NCBI RefSeq assembly: GCF_010093535.1
Contig: NW_022985206.1
Location: 317,518-381,517 of the forward strand
Source of the DNA: Lindgomyces ingoldianus
Lineage: Eukaryota > Ascomycota > Dothideomycetes > Pleosporales > Lindgomycetaceae
DNA: 64,000 nucleotides
Direction of reading: 5' to 3'
Below the pieces are notes generated by a model. That model was not told where the DNA came from. It ran no database searches and saw only the letters and a list, made by a program, of their open reading frames with translations. How positions within the stretch are numbered: the stretch's first letter is position 1; the number at the start of each line of letters is the position of its first letter. This document shows positions 1 through 11,150 of the stretch, one piece after another. Made by a program: the position numbers and the translations under genes.

Positions 1-383
1 GCAAGAGCAAACTTGGAGTGGACCATCCAGACACGCTGACCAGCATGGCCAATCTGGCGTCGACGTACAGGAATCAAGGGCGATGGGAAGAGGCGGAGTC
101 GCTGGAGGTGCAAGTGATGGAGACGAGCAAGAGCAAACTTGGAGTGGACCATCCTTCCACCCTGACCACCATGAATAACCTTGCGTTCACTTTTAAGGGA
201 AAGGGCGATAAGGGGAAAGCCATTAGGCTAATGGAAGAATGCGTTCGAAAACAGAAGTATATCCTTGGCCTAGACCACCCCTACACGAAAGACTCAGAAG
301 ATTCACTTAATAGTTGGCGCATAGAAGGCTTAAGCCTGGGTTCCCTAAATAAAGAAGCAGGTAACGCAGTAGCTATAACATAG
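1..383 (+). CDS. TPR-repeat protein, C-terminal end (5' part outside window)
   Basis: The frame is open from the window edge (codons start at base 3) to TAG at 381-383, so only the last 126 or so residues are seen. It shows tandem 42-residue tetratricopeptide repeats of the kinesin-light-chain type (TPR_10/TPR_12), each with the hallmark LGxDHPxTL followed by NLA. The repeat is also visible in the DNA: the 28 bases at 1-28 recur exactly at 127-154, a period of 126 bp. In fungi such arrays usually form the C-terminal sensor of STAND/NLR-like proteins (NB-ARC or NACHT plus TPR) or of kinesin-light-chain-like proteins. The nucleotide-binding domain would lie upstream and is not visible, so the NLR assignment is inference. 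After the last repeat the reading runs on for about 30 non-repeat residues. Confidence 0.8.
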   Translation, partial: KSKLGVDHPDTLTSMANLASTYRNQGRWEEAESLEVQVMETSKSKLGVDHPSTLTTMNNLAFTFKGKGDKGKAIRLMEECVRKQKYILGLDHPYTKDSEDSLNSWRIEGLSLGSLNKEAGNAVAIT

Positions 384-3300
384 CCAGCAAGCAGAGACAT
401 GTCGCGCCTGCCGCGAGGGCCTAAAGTTGCATATAGGTACAAGAAATAAGTCTTACAGCTAGGAGCGCTTAACAAGATAGTAGTGAGGCTTAATAGTGTT
501 TGTCAAAGATGGGAATTGGTAGATGCAAGAAGCACGATAATTAATGTTAGAGGATGGCGACGTGGCGACAGGTTATTCAAGGAGTATAGGCGAATACTTA
601 GTTGGGGAGGAGGAGCGGAGGGCAGCAGAGCAAGTATCTTACCACGGGGTTTCTGTCATGCAACGTTTCGTAATACGGCCTAGCCACATTCAGAAGGTTA
701 AGCGCCCAGAAAGATTGATTGGGCAAGATGATAGCAAGGGAATGCTTCCGCCAGGGGATGAAAGAACAGTCCTGTGGGCAAAAGGTAACGGGGATTTTGC
801 AATCTACTGTATATCCTACTCGAATCTAGTCATTGTTCCATGCTTACTTTCCCCATAGTAGGATGTTCCACTACTAATGGTGAACCCCTCCGCTTCATTT
901 CTCAATTTTAACTGTTCCTCTTGTATAAAATATTCAGCTGTGGAAGCGGTTCGAATGAGAGTGTGAGAGTAGGGGTAGCGCCAAAGCAAGCCGGGTGGAT
1001 TGGTACACAAGGGATCTAAGTAAGGGAGGCCGTGCCTGCCGCTAGGAAACCTCTAAATCCACACTCTCCCCCCTAAGATAACAGAACAATTTCTCAAAAA
1101 TTTAAGAAGACTGATGTCTTATGGATAGACCGGGCTTATCGATATGCAGGCCCTCATATCATCGCTGAGGTTTTGCCATCTATGTTTTTATCGCGGATGT
1201 ATGCTGGATTATCGATCTACTCGCTGTTAGCGACATGGAAACTAGCTGATCTCGTATTTGTCCGCTCAGTCTGAGGCTAGCCTAACTCAATCAAAGGCAA
1301 ATTCAAGAGAAGCTGAATACAGCCTGTGAGGGATGAAACACCAAGATGAAATTCCCCCAAGAGCTTGTTGAATTAGAATAGCTAGCTTGATCTTTGGTTA
1401 ATGAATCTTGTTCCATCTTACGTTCAGGTTAGGGCTCTTCTTCTTAGAGTTGGATGGTATCGATTCTTGTTGTGGACAATCGGTTATCTCCTGTTGGTTT
1501 TGAAAAGAACTATGGCAGGTTCGTTCCGGTACAACGTTCTTAGCCCCGCTGGTCTGAATTGATGGATGGGTAAATAGTGAGATGGAGAGGTGGCCGGGGC
1601 ACTTGTGCGTTGTCTAGGATGATAGCCTAATAACTGCAGTGTTTGCTAGTGTAGGACGTTTCACCCGTCCAATCCCTGCTAAGATCGGTAGGCTAAGAAT
1701 CTATTCAATCATGGCGGCGAGGCCACGCTTGGTTGGAAGCCTCTAATTTCTCTTCAAGGTGTCCGTCCGAGATATCCATGATGTAATTCACGTGTCCTGT
1801 GCGTCCATAGACAACACCAAGTAGCGTTAGAATGCGGTAACCTTCTATCCTATTCACGAGCACGAAATGAATCCTTGGTCGATGGCAGACGACACCAAAC
1901 TAGAACTCTAGCTTTGGATAAACTGCGAATAGCCAGTGACAGCCTTGTGACCTCTTGAAACACTTCTTCCTCTCCGCCATCATCTTCACCAACGGCTTAG
2001 AATAAACGCTGATACCGCATTACAGTTATGACAGTGCAGCATGCCACGCCGGAACTCGAGAGGTTCGTGGGCAGGGATTGCACGCAACCGGCCTCTAGGA
2101 ATGGGATTGAGGGGTAAGTCGGGAGCGCAGCGGAGACCTTGTATTCGTAAACAAGCGTTAGCAATTCGTCAACTACATGCTGTAGGAGCCGAGGGAGATG
2201 CTCGAAGCTGATGGGAAGTGATGCAATTGGTTGCGTGACGTTTGGAGCTCAGATTGCGCTTGAGGCTGCTGGCATCTTAATGAAACAACTTTTGTCAGCG
2301 GGTTTTGGTGCAAGCAATTGTACAGCTGCGCCCTAAATTTCCTGGTATGTCCAACCGTTTCTCGCTAACTTGAGAGTAAGTGCGAGGCGATGGGGTAGCT
2401 ACCGTTTTGGTGGGTGTTGCGCGAGAGGTAGTACACCGCTAGTGCCAAGAGCTCGCAAAATCTGGATTTCTGCCGCTTACCAGCACTCCTCGAAGTGCTA
2501 AGATAATGCGAAGTGTAGAGAAGCGAAGCTCTGCGTGGATCGTTTGCAATTGGCACCCATGATCTTGGGGTTGTTATTTGGGCAATAGCTTGCGCAGTGG
2601 TGTCACCTTGCATCAAGTCACTGCTTAGTTCCAACCCGGTGGAGGCTCGCCGCTTTTTACACGCACACATCGTTCAGCACAGATTCAAGCCTTGAAAGGG
2701 AGTCAGGACAGTGTCCCCGCTCCTATTCAAACTATACAATCTGGAAGACGCTATGCAAATATATCCTCTCGCCATGTACAAGGCGTATTGATTCCTGCGC
2801 TGCTCCATTCGGCCCTCGCCACTGCTTTACAGTTAGAGGTAGCTCAGGGATCTGTGAAGTTCTGAGCCGCACTCTGGCCCAGAGCCTTTGGACCATACGC
2901 AGTGCCCATTTCTACCTTTATATATCTCCAGTATACCTCTGCACAGACCCATTCAGCAACGTGGAAGCTAGAATGACATTGCGGGGCAAATTCGTCGGCC
3001 CTTTTTGAGAAGCCGACAGCCTACCAAAGAGTGTTCGACATGGGTGACTGATTTCTTAGCGCCCATGATAGTTGACCCACGGCTGCTTGGCTAGCGGGAG
3101 GGGGCTTCAGGCTCATAATGAATCTTGAGGTGCCAAACCCTACCTTAATAATCGCTAATAGGAGAACTACCTCTTAACTAGTGTAACCTCCTTACCTACC
3201 AGTGGCCACCCATCAATTCAAGGCTGATAATCCATGGCCTATCCATCTACCCACGTCGAACACACTTGACAAAATAATATGAAGCTTTCCAATCTCTGAC

Positions 3301-4910
3301 TCAAATATCAATAGGATTTGTATTGAGGGACAGTTTACACCTGAAATACTGCTGATGTCCATGATGTTGCAGCTAGCTGGACTCAGCAAGCAAAAGGTTG
3401 TAGCCAACCCGCAAGAAGGCGGTAAAGCTGCTGGGAGATCTTGAGTGTCCTGAACTCTCGCCCAAAGCTTGAGTAGTATATAGCTAGAGCTCGTCGTGGG
3501 GAGCGGGAGGCCTTGCCCTTTTCGCGAGTCGCAGGCTATCAGAATGGCCTGAAGACGGAGCTAGACGGATAAAACAATCACGATGTTGACGCTTTCCTGG
3601 AGGGGCATAGCATGCTGCTAGGAGAACCTTTGGCGCTCCGACGCCTGGACTAGATCTTTATCATTTTATTCAAAGCTTAAGAATTATGTCGAAGGCGAGA
3701 GTAGTCTTTTCATAGTTTGGTTTCCTCTATCAGTACCACTTAGCCATATTGTTGGCGGCCCTGGCCCAGCACCGCATGTCAACGCAACAAGTTTGGCACT
3801 AAAACTCCACCGCCTATCTTGGCCCCTTGTCAAAAAATGATCTTAATCCTTGCTGCTCTTGCCCGCTAATCCGAAATAGATATAAAAAAAAGCCAAAAAA
3901 TACATGTTGTTGAATCGACCTCGTTCACGTGTTAGCATCTGGTGCCCATACAAATCTGCGCTGTAAATCAAACGAAGCGTAGTGGGGGGTTGCCCAGTGG
4001 GTTGCCAATCCCACTGGACAAGGAAAACCTGAAATTTTGGCTACTATATAGGCATCTAAATTCAAATTTTCGGGAAGCCTTTTGGGTGTTTTCGAGGGGT
4101 GAATCATGTGCTGAACAGTCTGCAGACTCAGACTAACACGGACCGAGAGGCATACCTCGGGAGACCCTTCTAGAGAAGGGTGTGAAAAACTTCTGGCTAG
4201 GAACGGCCCGAACGGCTACCAACGCTCGCCTAGCGCTACACCTCGAGGACAGGTCTGGTGCTATTCTCTTCACCTTATCTAATTTCCGTATTAGCACTAC
4301 AACTTCAATGGAGCTTCCTCTTCGACTTCGAAATCAACCAGAACCTCCCTCACTACCCATCCTCAACACCACAACCACACGGCCACCTTGTCTTCGACGT
4401 TAAAATCAATTAAATCCTTCGGCACGACCAGCTGAAGGGCAAGTTCATGCTAAGAATCTACTGGCCCAGGACCCTGGCTACTTTCCGATGCAAAAGACGT
4501 CTTCGTTCTCGCTCAACCGTAATCTAACTCCGCCATCACCATCATGACTTCCGTTGTAGTCTTCCTTGACGAACTCCCAGCTTTCGAGAGCGTGTGTAGT
4601 TGCGTGCCGCACGCCTGGGACTTCGTCGCCGAACGTTCCTACCACTGGGCTGTCACCTCCATCTCCACCACCATCCAAAACGCAGTCCACGTCCATACCA
4701 TCGCCCGAGACCCTCAAGTCCCAGAACAAGGGCAATGGGGACGCGGCTCCCTTCCTCCAATACTCCCCCCCTCCCTCCGCCCTTCGGTACTTCAATACAA
4801 CATTTGTGATTTCGCTTGCCTCACCATGGCGCTCATTCTCGACAAAGCCGTTAAGGGGATTAATGTGGCACTAGATATCAGGTGGATTCAGGTTTTAGTG
4901 CGCCCCTGAG
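384..4910. other. Gene-free stretch, no supported feature
   Basis: About 4.5 kb of ordinary composition with only short open frames in all directions. None has a recognisable domain, consistent codon pattern or splice structure. The longest (4544-4909, 121 codons, and an overlapping proline/serine-rich frame from 4566) lie just upstream of the split pseudogene. They could belong to its 5' part if a roughly 49-bp intron (donor GTTAAG near 4849, acceptor TTTTAG near 4897) is real, which would join the 4544 frame to the frame at 4911. The donor is not a good consensus, so this is not called. No tRNA, rRNA or clear transposon end was seen. Confidence 0.5.
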
Positions 4911-5037
4911 ATGCAGTTTAGGTATGATGGGCAAGTGCTTTACCACTATATACACTCTGTAATCCTAATCATTGGGATCCACGGACACTATATAATTGAC
5001 CTCACCCGCCACCAGTTTGGCTTCCCTGCCGTGAAGT
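4911..5037 (+). pseudogene. Disrupted host gene, 5' fragment
   Basis: ATG at 4911 opens a frame of 42 codons plus one base that stops being readable exactly where the hAT-like element begins at 5038. Removing the insertion and one copy of the 8-bp duplication CGTGAAGT joins this fragment in frame to 16289 onward: the last base here plus the two bases after the right duplication form a TGG codon. The peptide contains the stretch IIDLTRHQFGFPAVK. I do not recognise the family. This fragment and its partner keep normal composition, unlike the elements between them. The true 5' end may lie further upstream through an intron. Confidence 0.65.
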
Positions 5038-5218
5038 CAGCGTGACCAACAGGAAGGACTACAATTCGTAGAATACGATACGTTACAATCACGTGCATTG
5101 TAGAGTTGTATACAGTAAGTCTCTAAGTTGTATTAAATTGTACTTAAGCCTAAAAAGTATATTGTATTACAACTTGTATAGGCTTTTTTTAGTGGTAAGG
5201 TTTAAGGTGAGGCCTAAG

Positions 5219-5233
5219 TAGTCTAGTAATAAC
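5219..5233 (+). repeat. Left terminal inverted repeat of the 10.5-kb element
   Basis: TAGTCTAGTAATAAC, directly after the duplication GAGGCCTAAG at 5209-5218. It is the exact reverse complement of 15712-15726. Confidence 0.9.
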
Positions 5234-5260
5234 CAACCCCCCTGTCTTGGCCCGAGTCAC

Positions 5261-5300
5261 GGGTCACGTGCCCGGGTCACGTGCCGTGAGGGGTCACGTG
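5261..5300 (+). repeat. GGGTCACGTG cluster at the left end
   Basis: Three copies of GGGTCACGTG (5261-5270, 5274-5283, 5291-5300) sit just inside the terminal repeat, with one related GGTCACGTGGG at 15670-15680 near the right end. CACGTG is an E-box core bound by bHLH factors, so the cluster could be a promoter element or a transposase site. Neither is shown. Confidence 0.55.
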
Positions 5301-5321
5301 TCGTGAGGGGTCCTCCGCAGG

Positions 5322-5350
5322 AGGGTCTAGTCGCCCGTGTAATTTTTGGT
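5322..5350 (+). repeat. Left subterminal inverted repeat
   Basis: A 29-base sequence beginning AGGGTCTAGTCGCC, 104 bp inside the left end. It pairs with 15603-15631 with two differences, both of the transition type left by RIP. Subterminal repeats of this kind are often transposase binding sites; that role is inferred. Confidence 0.8.
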
Positions 5351-5686
5351 AGCTTGGGGGCCCAGATTTGTATGGGAAAATCCACCTTCTCCTAACTTTA
5401 ACGCGACCTACTATCTCTCTATTGCTCTTATTGCCTGGCTTAGCGCAAGAATAAATTAATTTATTTAATTCTGCGTTAACTAGTATACTTTTTAGCAAAA
5501 TCGCACTATAGGTTGCAGAGATAACCCTGTGTTCAATTAATTACCTTAGGGGCCTAGCGTTTGTGCAATAGATCCTCTCACACCCCTAGCAACTTAACTA
5601 TATAAGGACAATAATACAGCTGCGCGCGTTGCCTTAATTCTTACGCATATATAAGGTATAATAAACTCTCTATAAATTTGTTAGCT

Positions 5687-5715
5687 TTCTGCGCTTATAA
5701 ATTATATACACAGCT
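5687..5715. repeat. 29-bp palindrome family, copy 1
   Basis: Arms TTCTGCGC and ACACAGCT around a 13-base AT-rich centre. The right arm is degraded. This is the leftmost of ten copies that share an 8-13-8 layout. Confidence 0.5.
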
Positions 5716-5740
5716 AGTTGTAGTATTTTAATTTATCCTA

Positions 5741-6370
5741 ACGTACTTCATAGGCGAGTTGCTCACACACCTGAGTCGCTTACTTTTGCTAAGACCCTAC
5801 TAAACTACCCTTCCTACACTAATGCATTCCCTACAACACTACTTAGACGCGCTAAAAGAACATTAGATACAGCTTACGCTCTAAGCTTTTAAATAAGACA
5901 TAAAACTCTTAAAGAAATGTGCTATAGCTATGTATAAAGTCCTATAAAAGACAATAAATAACTATAGTGCTAGATAACCTTTACAAGCTAATTCTACAGC
6001 TAAATTATAGAAGCTAGGTAATAAAAAGAAGCAGGTAATTGTTAAGACTATACTTAAGCTATATGCGCAAGGAATTTCCTCTTAGATAGCATTTATAGCT
6101 AATATAGCTAATTCTTTGCGCGCTAAGCGTAATCTAGGCTATGTTTATATAAACTAGCCTAGTACGTTTGTAAAGCGTTATTTAGAGCTTAAAGTAACAT
6201 TTAAGCGTAAGTATAACTATAAGAGAGCCCTCTGCAAGAGTCCTAGGGTAATTTAGAGCAGGTTTAGCCTTGTAGAGAATATTAAAGCTAAGTATAGCAT
6301 CTAGAATAATAACACATATAACTTTAGTAAGATAGGGTTTATAATTAGCTAGATATCTCTTAACTATACT
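5741..6370 (+). pseudogene. pogo/Fot1-type transposase, N-terminal fragment (RIP-degraded)
   Basis: Reading through TAG/TAA stops, the + strand resembles the N-terminal half of fungal Fot1/Pot2-like transposases (pogo group of Tc1/mariner). It shows the helix-turn-helix/CENP-B-like segment with the FVKRYLELK pattern (usually FVKRxPELK), then a KYNYKRALC-like stretch (usually RYDYQRALC) and YNFSKIGF, which corresponds to the family motif YNFDETGF with D and E replaced as RIP would do. The catalytic DDE domain beyond this is missing. Positions 5741-6226 form the left arm of a large hairpin. Confidence 0.7.
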
Positions 6371-6840
6371 TACACTTAAAACTTTACTTTAAGCTCTAAA
6401 TAACACTTTATAAATGTACTAGGCTAGTTTATGTAAACATAGCCTAGATTACGCTTAGCGCGCAAAGAATTAGCTATATTAGCTATAAATGCTATCTAAG
6501 GGGAAATTCCTTGCGCATATAGCTTAAGTATAGTCTTAATAATCACCTGCTTCTTTTTATTACCTAGCCTTTATAATTTAGCTATAGAATTAGCTTGTAA
6601 AAGTTGTTTAGCGCTGTAGTTATTTATTATCTTTTATAAGACCTTACACATAGCTATAGCACATTTCTTTAAGAGTTTTATATCTTATTTAAAAGCTTAA
6701 AGTGTAAGCTGTATCTAACATTCTTTTAGCACGTCTAAGTAGTGTTGTGGGGAATGCATTAGTGTAGGAAGGGTAGTTTAGTAGAGTCTTAGCAAAAGTA
6801 AGCGACTCAGGTGTGTAAGCAACTCGCCCATAAAGTACGT
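5741..6840. repeat. 1.1-kb inverted duplication (hairpin) of a transposase fragment
   Basis: The arms 5741-6226 and 6355-6840 are each 486 bp and inverted relative to each other, separated by a 128-bp loop (6227-6354). Both arm ends line up without large gaps, for example the outer 20 bases at 5741-5760 against 6821-6840. Differences between the arms are mainly transitions. A transcript across it would fold into a long duplex. Confidence 0.85.
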
Positions 6841-6876
6841 TAGTAACATTAGAGGGCTTAGCTAAAAGTCTTTTTT

Positions 6877-6905
6877 ACCTGCGCTTATGTTTTATATGCG
6901 CAGGT
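6877..6905. repeat. 29-bp palindrome, copy 2
   Basis: Arms ACCTGCGC and GCGCAGGT are perfect complements, around the centre TTATGTTTTATAT. It lies 37 bp after the large hairpin. Confidence 0.75.
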
Positions 6906-7031
6906 AGTTATTATATTTATAATTACACTTTAGCTAGATATCTCTTTAGTATATCTCTTTACTTTATGCTGTATTATGTTTAGTTTACTCTATAAAGTGC
7001 GTTATAAAGGGCCTAGTTAAAAGCTTCTCTT

Positions 7032-7060
7032 AGCTGCGCTTATGTTTTATATGCGTAGGT
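7032..7060. repeat. 29-bp palindrome, copy 3
   Basis: Arms AGCTGCGC and GCGTAGGT with the same 13-base centre as the copy at 6877. It sits about 80 bp ahead of the DUF6589-like remnant. Confidence 0.65.
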
Positions 7061-7139
7061 AGCTGTTATATTCTTAATTATACTTAAGCTGCATAGTCCT
7101 TTTGCTAACTGCGTACAGCTAATATTACTTTAACATTAT

Positions 7140-9784
7140 ATACTAATATGCGTTCTTTGCTGCTATTTAACATAGATTTCTTCTATAAGACAGAGCTCTA
7201 TAAAACAGAGCAGCACACATTGCCTGTTGCTGCTACTACTACACTAAGGCTGCTAGTACACAGTGTTAGACAGCCTAAAGGTTTAAAATTATTAAAGTCT
7301 ATGCTTATGTAGTAAGATCTACTAAAGCTAAACCTTACAGCAAAAGAGTAGGAGCAATTTGCCTTATATATAACTGCAGTTAAGGGAGTTTACTATAACA
7401 ACAGCTAGAGGAGAGGCTTGTTCCTTAAGTTTATTAGGCTTACCTCCTAAGCCTTACAATATTAAGCTATGCTGCTTAAAAAGGTAGATAGGAACAGTGC
7501 TATAAAGCTACATTTATAGTCTGTTGTAACACCTAAGGCTGCTATCTAGGACTACATCACAAAGCTTAAGGCTAAGCTTAATGTGTTATAGTTAAAAATA
7601 ATGTTATTTAGATAATACTTTTAATAAGCATTAAGTGCTTTTATCTAGTGTGCTTAGTCTAATATTACAGCACCTATTTGTTAGTATGCTAGCACCCTGT
7701 TTAATCTCCTATTCTAGTTATACTAGTTAAGTATAAGGACACCTAATAATAAAAACTATTTATAAATTATATTTATTATTTTAAATATCTGCTTTTTACA
7801 GCATTTTAAGCTATTAAACTGCTTTTTATCTCTACTATCTCTTCTTCTTTACTCTATAGGCGTAAAACAACATGTTTTTAAAGTAACACAGTCTCTAAGG
7901 TTAATAGAGTTATATAACTCTGCGCAGCGCTTAATTAGTGCGCTTAAGGCTACTGCGTAAGAAGTTATTTGCTATTACTAGTTTTTAGCGCTGTGCGCTT
8001 TAGTATATAATAACTGTAATATACACCTTAGCGTTAGCAAGTAAAGCTACATAAAAAAAAGTATAACCTTTTTAATTACTACTAGGCTAATATATAGATT
8101 CTATAGTGTTATAACTAATTAGGGGTGTTGCTATCTGCGTTAGTTAGACTTTAACAGCACAATCCTACTAGACATAGGCAAAATAGACCCTCCTTCTAAG
8201 CATAGTAATATTATAGAGGCCTTTTATACTACGTAAACTATTAGCATTTTACGTAAAGCCTACAGCGCTGTTATTAATAAGTTTATTACTATTAGTTAAG
8301 AGCTTAAGAAGTGCTTAAAGATGCTAAAGATTAACTACTTACTTATGCTACCCCTAGGAAACTAAAAGCTAACTTTAATAATACCTATTTAGCTAGATAA
8401 AAGTATAGTAGTAAATAATATTAAAATACTTTAAGACTTTTTTTAGTTATAGATAGGTCTTACTAATAAGCTATTTATAAAAAACAAGCTAGTGTTTCTA
8501 GTTACTAGTAATAATAAGACGCTAAATTAAATGTAGTCTGCTAAACTTAGCGCTGCAGGGAATATAACTGTGTACAATAAGCTAAGCTATGTAGTACCTC
8601 TGCCTAGATTGTTCCACGCCTAAATGCATAGCATTAGAGCTATACTTAAATTATACTTTAAAGACAAGCTAGCAGCAGGTGACTAGGTTTGCCCTGCTAC
8701 ACTAAGATATTCTGCTAGCAAAATAGCCTAGAAGTTTGTTACGCTAAAGTCCTTTATATACGCCTACAGGAGAACATTTATGTAGGATAACTATAAGGCT
8801 TAAATTATTACTAAGTTTTATTACTATCTAATTACTTATTAATAGCATAGCTTAGGGTTAAACTAGCAGTTTCTACTAAGTGTAATAGTAAAAGCAGTAA
8901 ATAACTTAATAGTAAAAGTGTTTACTAGTTTAGTTAAAAAAATAGTAGATTTACTATAAAATCCTAAGAATTATATAGAAAATTATAAGTGTTAGGTTAA
9001 TTTTATGTTTATCTAAAACTGCTATGCGTATAAGCTCCTCTTTTAGGCTATTAAATATAGGGACGTTAGCCTGCTAAAGGTGGCTATCCCTAAGGTCTTA
9101 TAACTATATGCTTACGCTAGAAAGCGTGCTTACACCTTAAAGTTTTTATACTTAAAGCGCCTTATTAACAGTAACTATAGCAGCTTAGCTACTTACATAG
9201 CTATAGCTTTTACTTTGCTTATTAATCTAACTAGTTAGAAAAGTAGTTAGTTTCTAGTTAACTTTATAAATAAGTTTCTTAACTATAATGTAAAGAACTA
9301 GTAAAGTAATAAGCGCACTTTAACTACTTTTATTTATAATTTTTCTAAGTACTACACCTTTAATGCTATTTTTTTTACGCCTCTTAAGCGTGCGCTTTAT
9401 AAAATGTAGGGCGCAAACGCTTAAAGGCAGCATAACTATGTCTAGCGTAGTGCTGTTATTTAGTTGCTAGCAAAGGCATTAAGTATAATAATAGCTCTAG
9501 ATCTATCTTAAAAGAATGCTACTATCTCTAGTATTAACATTAATCTAACTACTGCTGTAAAAGTAATATATAAGTCTATAGATATATTAAATCACAAGTT
9601 TCTATATGCTGCAGATAAGGATGCTAAGGATAAGATAGTAGCAGCTATTAAATTTGCTAATAATGTTATAGCTTTAGTCTTTAACATTATAGCTAACTTT
9701 AAGCTAATTAGTAAGCAGCTTTATCTACTAAAAGTTAATTATAAGTTCTTTAATAAGTGTAATAACATTAGAGTTATGCTATAA
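7140..9784 (+). pseudogene. DUF6589-like protein remnant of the 10.5-kb transposon
   Basis: One + frame (codons in register with 8195) reads continuously from about 7990 to TAA at 9782-9784 if TAG/TAA are treated as mutated Trp/Gln codons. There are no TGA stops and few frame breaks. Recognisable order: a VFLVTSNNKTLNRM-like segment where DUF6589 proteins have GDQLTxxR, then a conserved P-x-FH pattern (LPRLFHA, with a preceding Trp-Val), an LYFKDKL segment, and a C-terminal helical part with YAYARKRAYTLKFLYLKRL and FLVNFINKFLNYNVKN. A second readable segment at 7140-7620, with a predicted coiled coil, may be its N-terminal exon. DUF6589 proteins are frequent in fungal repeats; a transposase role is plausible but inferred. 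Family match from memory, moderate certainty. Confidence 0.55.
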
Positions 9785-9818
9785 AGTCTGTCCTTTTTAT
9801 TAGTGTAATTTAGAAGTT

Positions 9819-9847
9819 AAATGCACACATAATTTACATGCGCAGGT
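9819..9847. repeat. 29-bp palindrome, copy 4
   Basis: Degraded left arm AAATGCAC, intact right arm GCGCAGGT. It lies 35 bp after the stop of the DUF6589-like frame. Confidence 0.55.
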
Positions 9848-10604
9848 AATATATAAATATAATAATTTTTATATATAGGAGTTATAGCATCTAAGTTATG
9901 TTTTTCTACTATGTAGTATTACATTATAGCCTGTGTAGTAGTAGTAAAAGTTTCTGCTTACTTTTACTTTTTACTCTTAGTTTCTCTTACCTACACTTAA
10001 TAAAGTTATAAGTAAAATTTACTAAGTAGCTATACTAATATTTTGTGTGCGCAGCTTACTGCAGAGTTTTATTTATATATATATGCAGTGTCTGCACTGT
10101 GTTTAGAGTATATAAGAGGTAAGCTTTCTAACACTATAGTCTGTGCACAAAAACTTACAATACACAATATCTCTAGCAAGGCATGCATCTGCGCCTCCAC
10201 GTGTTAAGATTAGTACTAAAAATAAAGTTACTCCCTACGCACGTTAATAGCAAGTGCAGGTTAGTGCCTAATTATAATAGTTATAGTTGCTAGGTAGATG
10301 TATTATTATTATTAATATTATTGCTATAGTAATAGTAGTTAAGCATAATATAGTAAAAAGAACTATTTGCTTAGATCTATATAGTAAGTCTTATATCTAA
10401 ACTTCTTACATAATAGCACTATTTCTTTATACATATTCTAAACTTACTCTCTAGGTTTTAGCTAGTAAGTATAATTAGTAGAGGTTTTTTAAAGAAATCT
10501 GTATATATACTAATCTTTATTGCTTTAAACATTATGTTTTACTCTTTTTTTAATCTATTATGTCTCTTATTATGTTTAGTTAAAAGCTAGTATATTTAAT
10601 GTCT

Positions 10605-10633
10605 ATCTGCGCTTATAATTTATATGTGTAGAG
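10605..10633. repeat. 29-bp palindrome, copy 5
   Basis: Left arm ATCTGCGC; right arm GTGTAGAG is degraded. Centre TTATAATTTATAT. Confidence 0.45.
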
Positions 10634-10893
10634 AACTAATAATTTTTTTAGCTTTATTTTTATTATATTCTAGAGTTTTTTTACTACTTTTAGAGTATGT
10701 ATACATTAAATAAGCATGTAACTAACATATAGCAGCAGATCCTGCCTAAGTCCTAGGGCCTAGCCACCCTAAATAGCTAGTAGCCTTTAAGCTATAAAGT
10801 AAGAATAGTAAGGAGAAGCTTAGCTAGCTCTCTTCTTATAACTATAATAATATTATAGTTAAAGATAGGTCTAGCTAGCTTATCTTTAGCAGC

Positions 10894-10926
<33 letters not shown>
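10894..10926 (+). repeat. (AAT)n microsatellite
   Basis: About eleven uninterrupted AAT units inside the 10.5-kb element, just after a hairpin-prone stretch at 10820-10880. Confidence 0.9.
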
Positions 10927-11150
10927 GGGAAGGCTCCGCTTCCTAACTAGGGGTTCTCCCTGCCCTGCACGCCCCCCTCTCTCCCTAAGTATGTTTATTA
11001 TGCTGCTTATACATATACCTTATATTAACACTTATGTAGCCCTAACTTTGCCCTTGCTAACTAGGAGCTAGCACTAGCGCTAGTGCCTAGTGTTACTCCT
11101 GCTCTAGCAGGCCTAGCCTTAGTTGCTTAGTAAGTTGTTGTATCTATATA

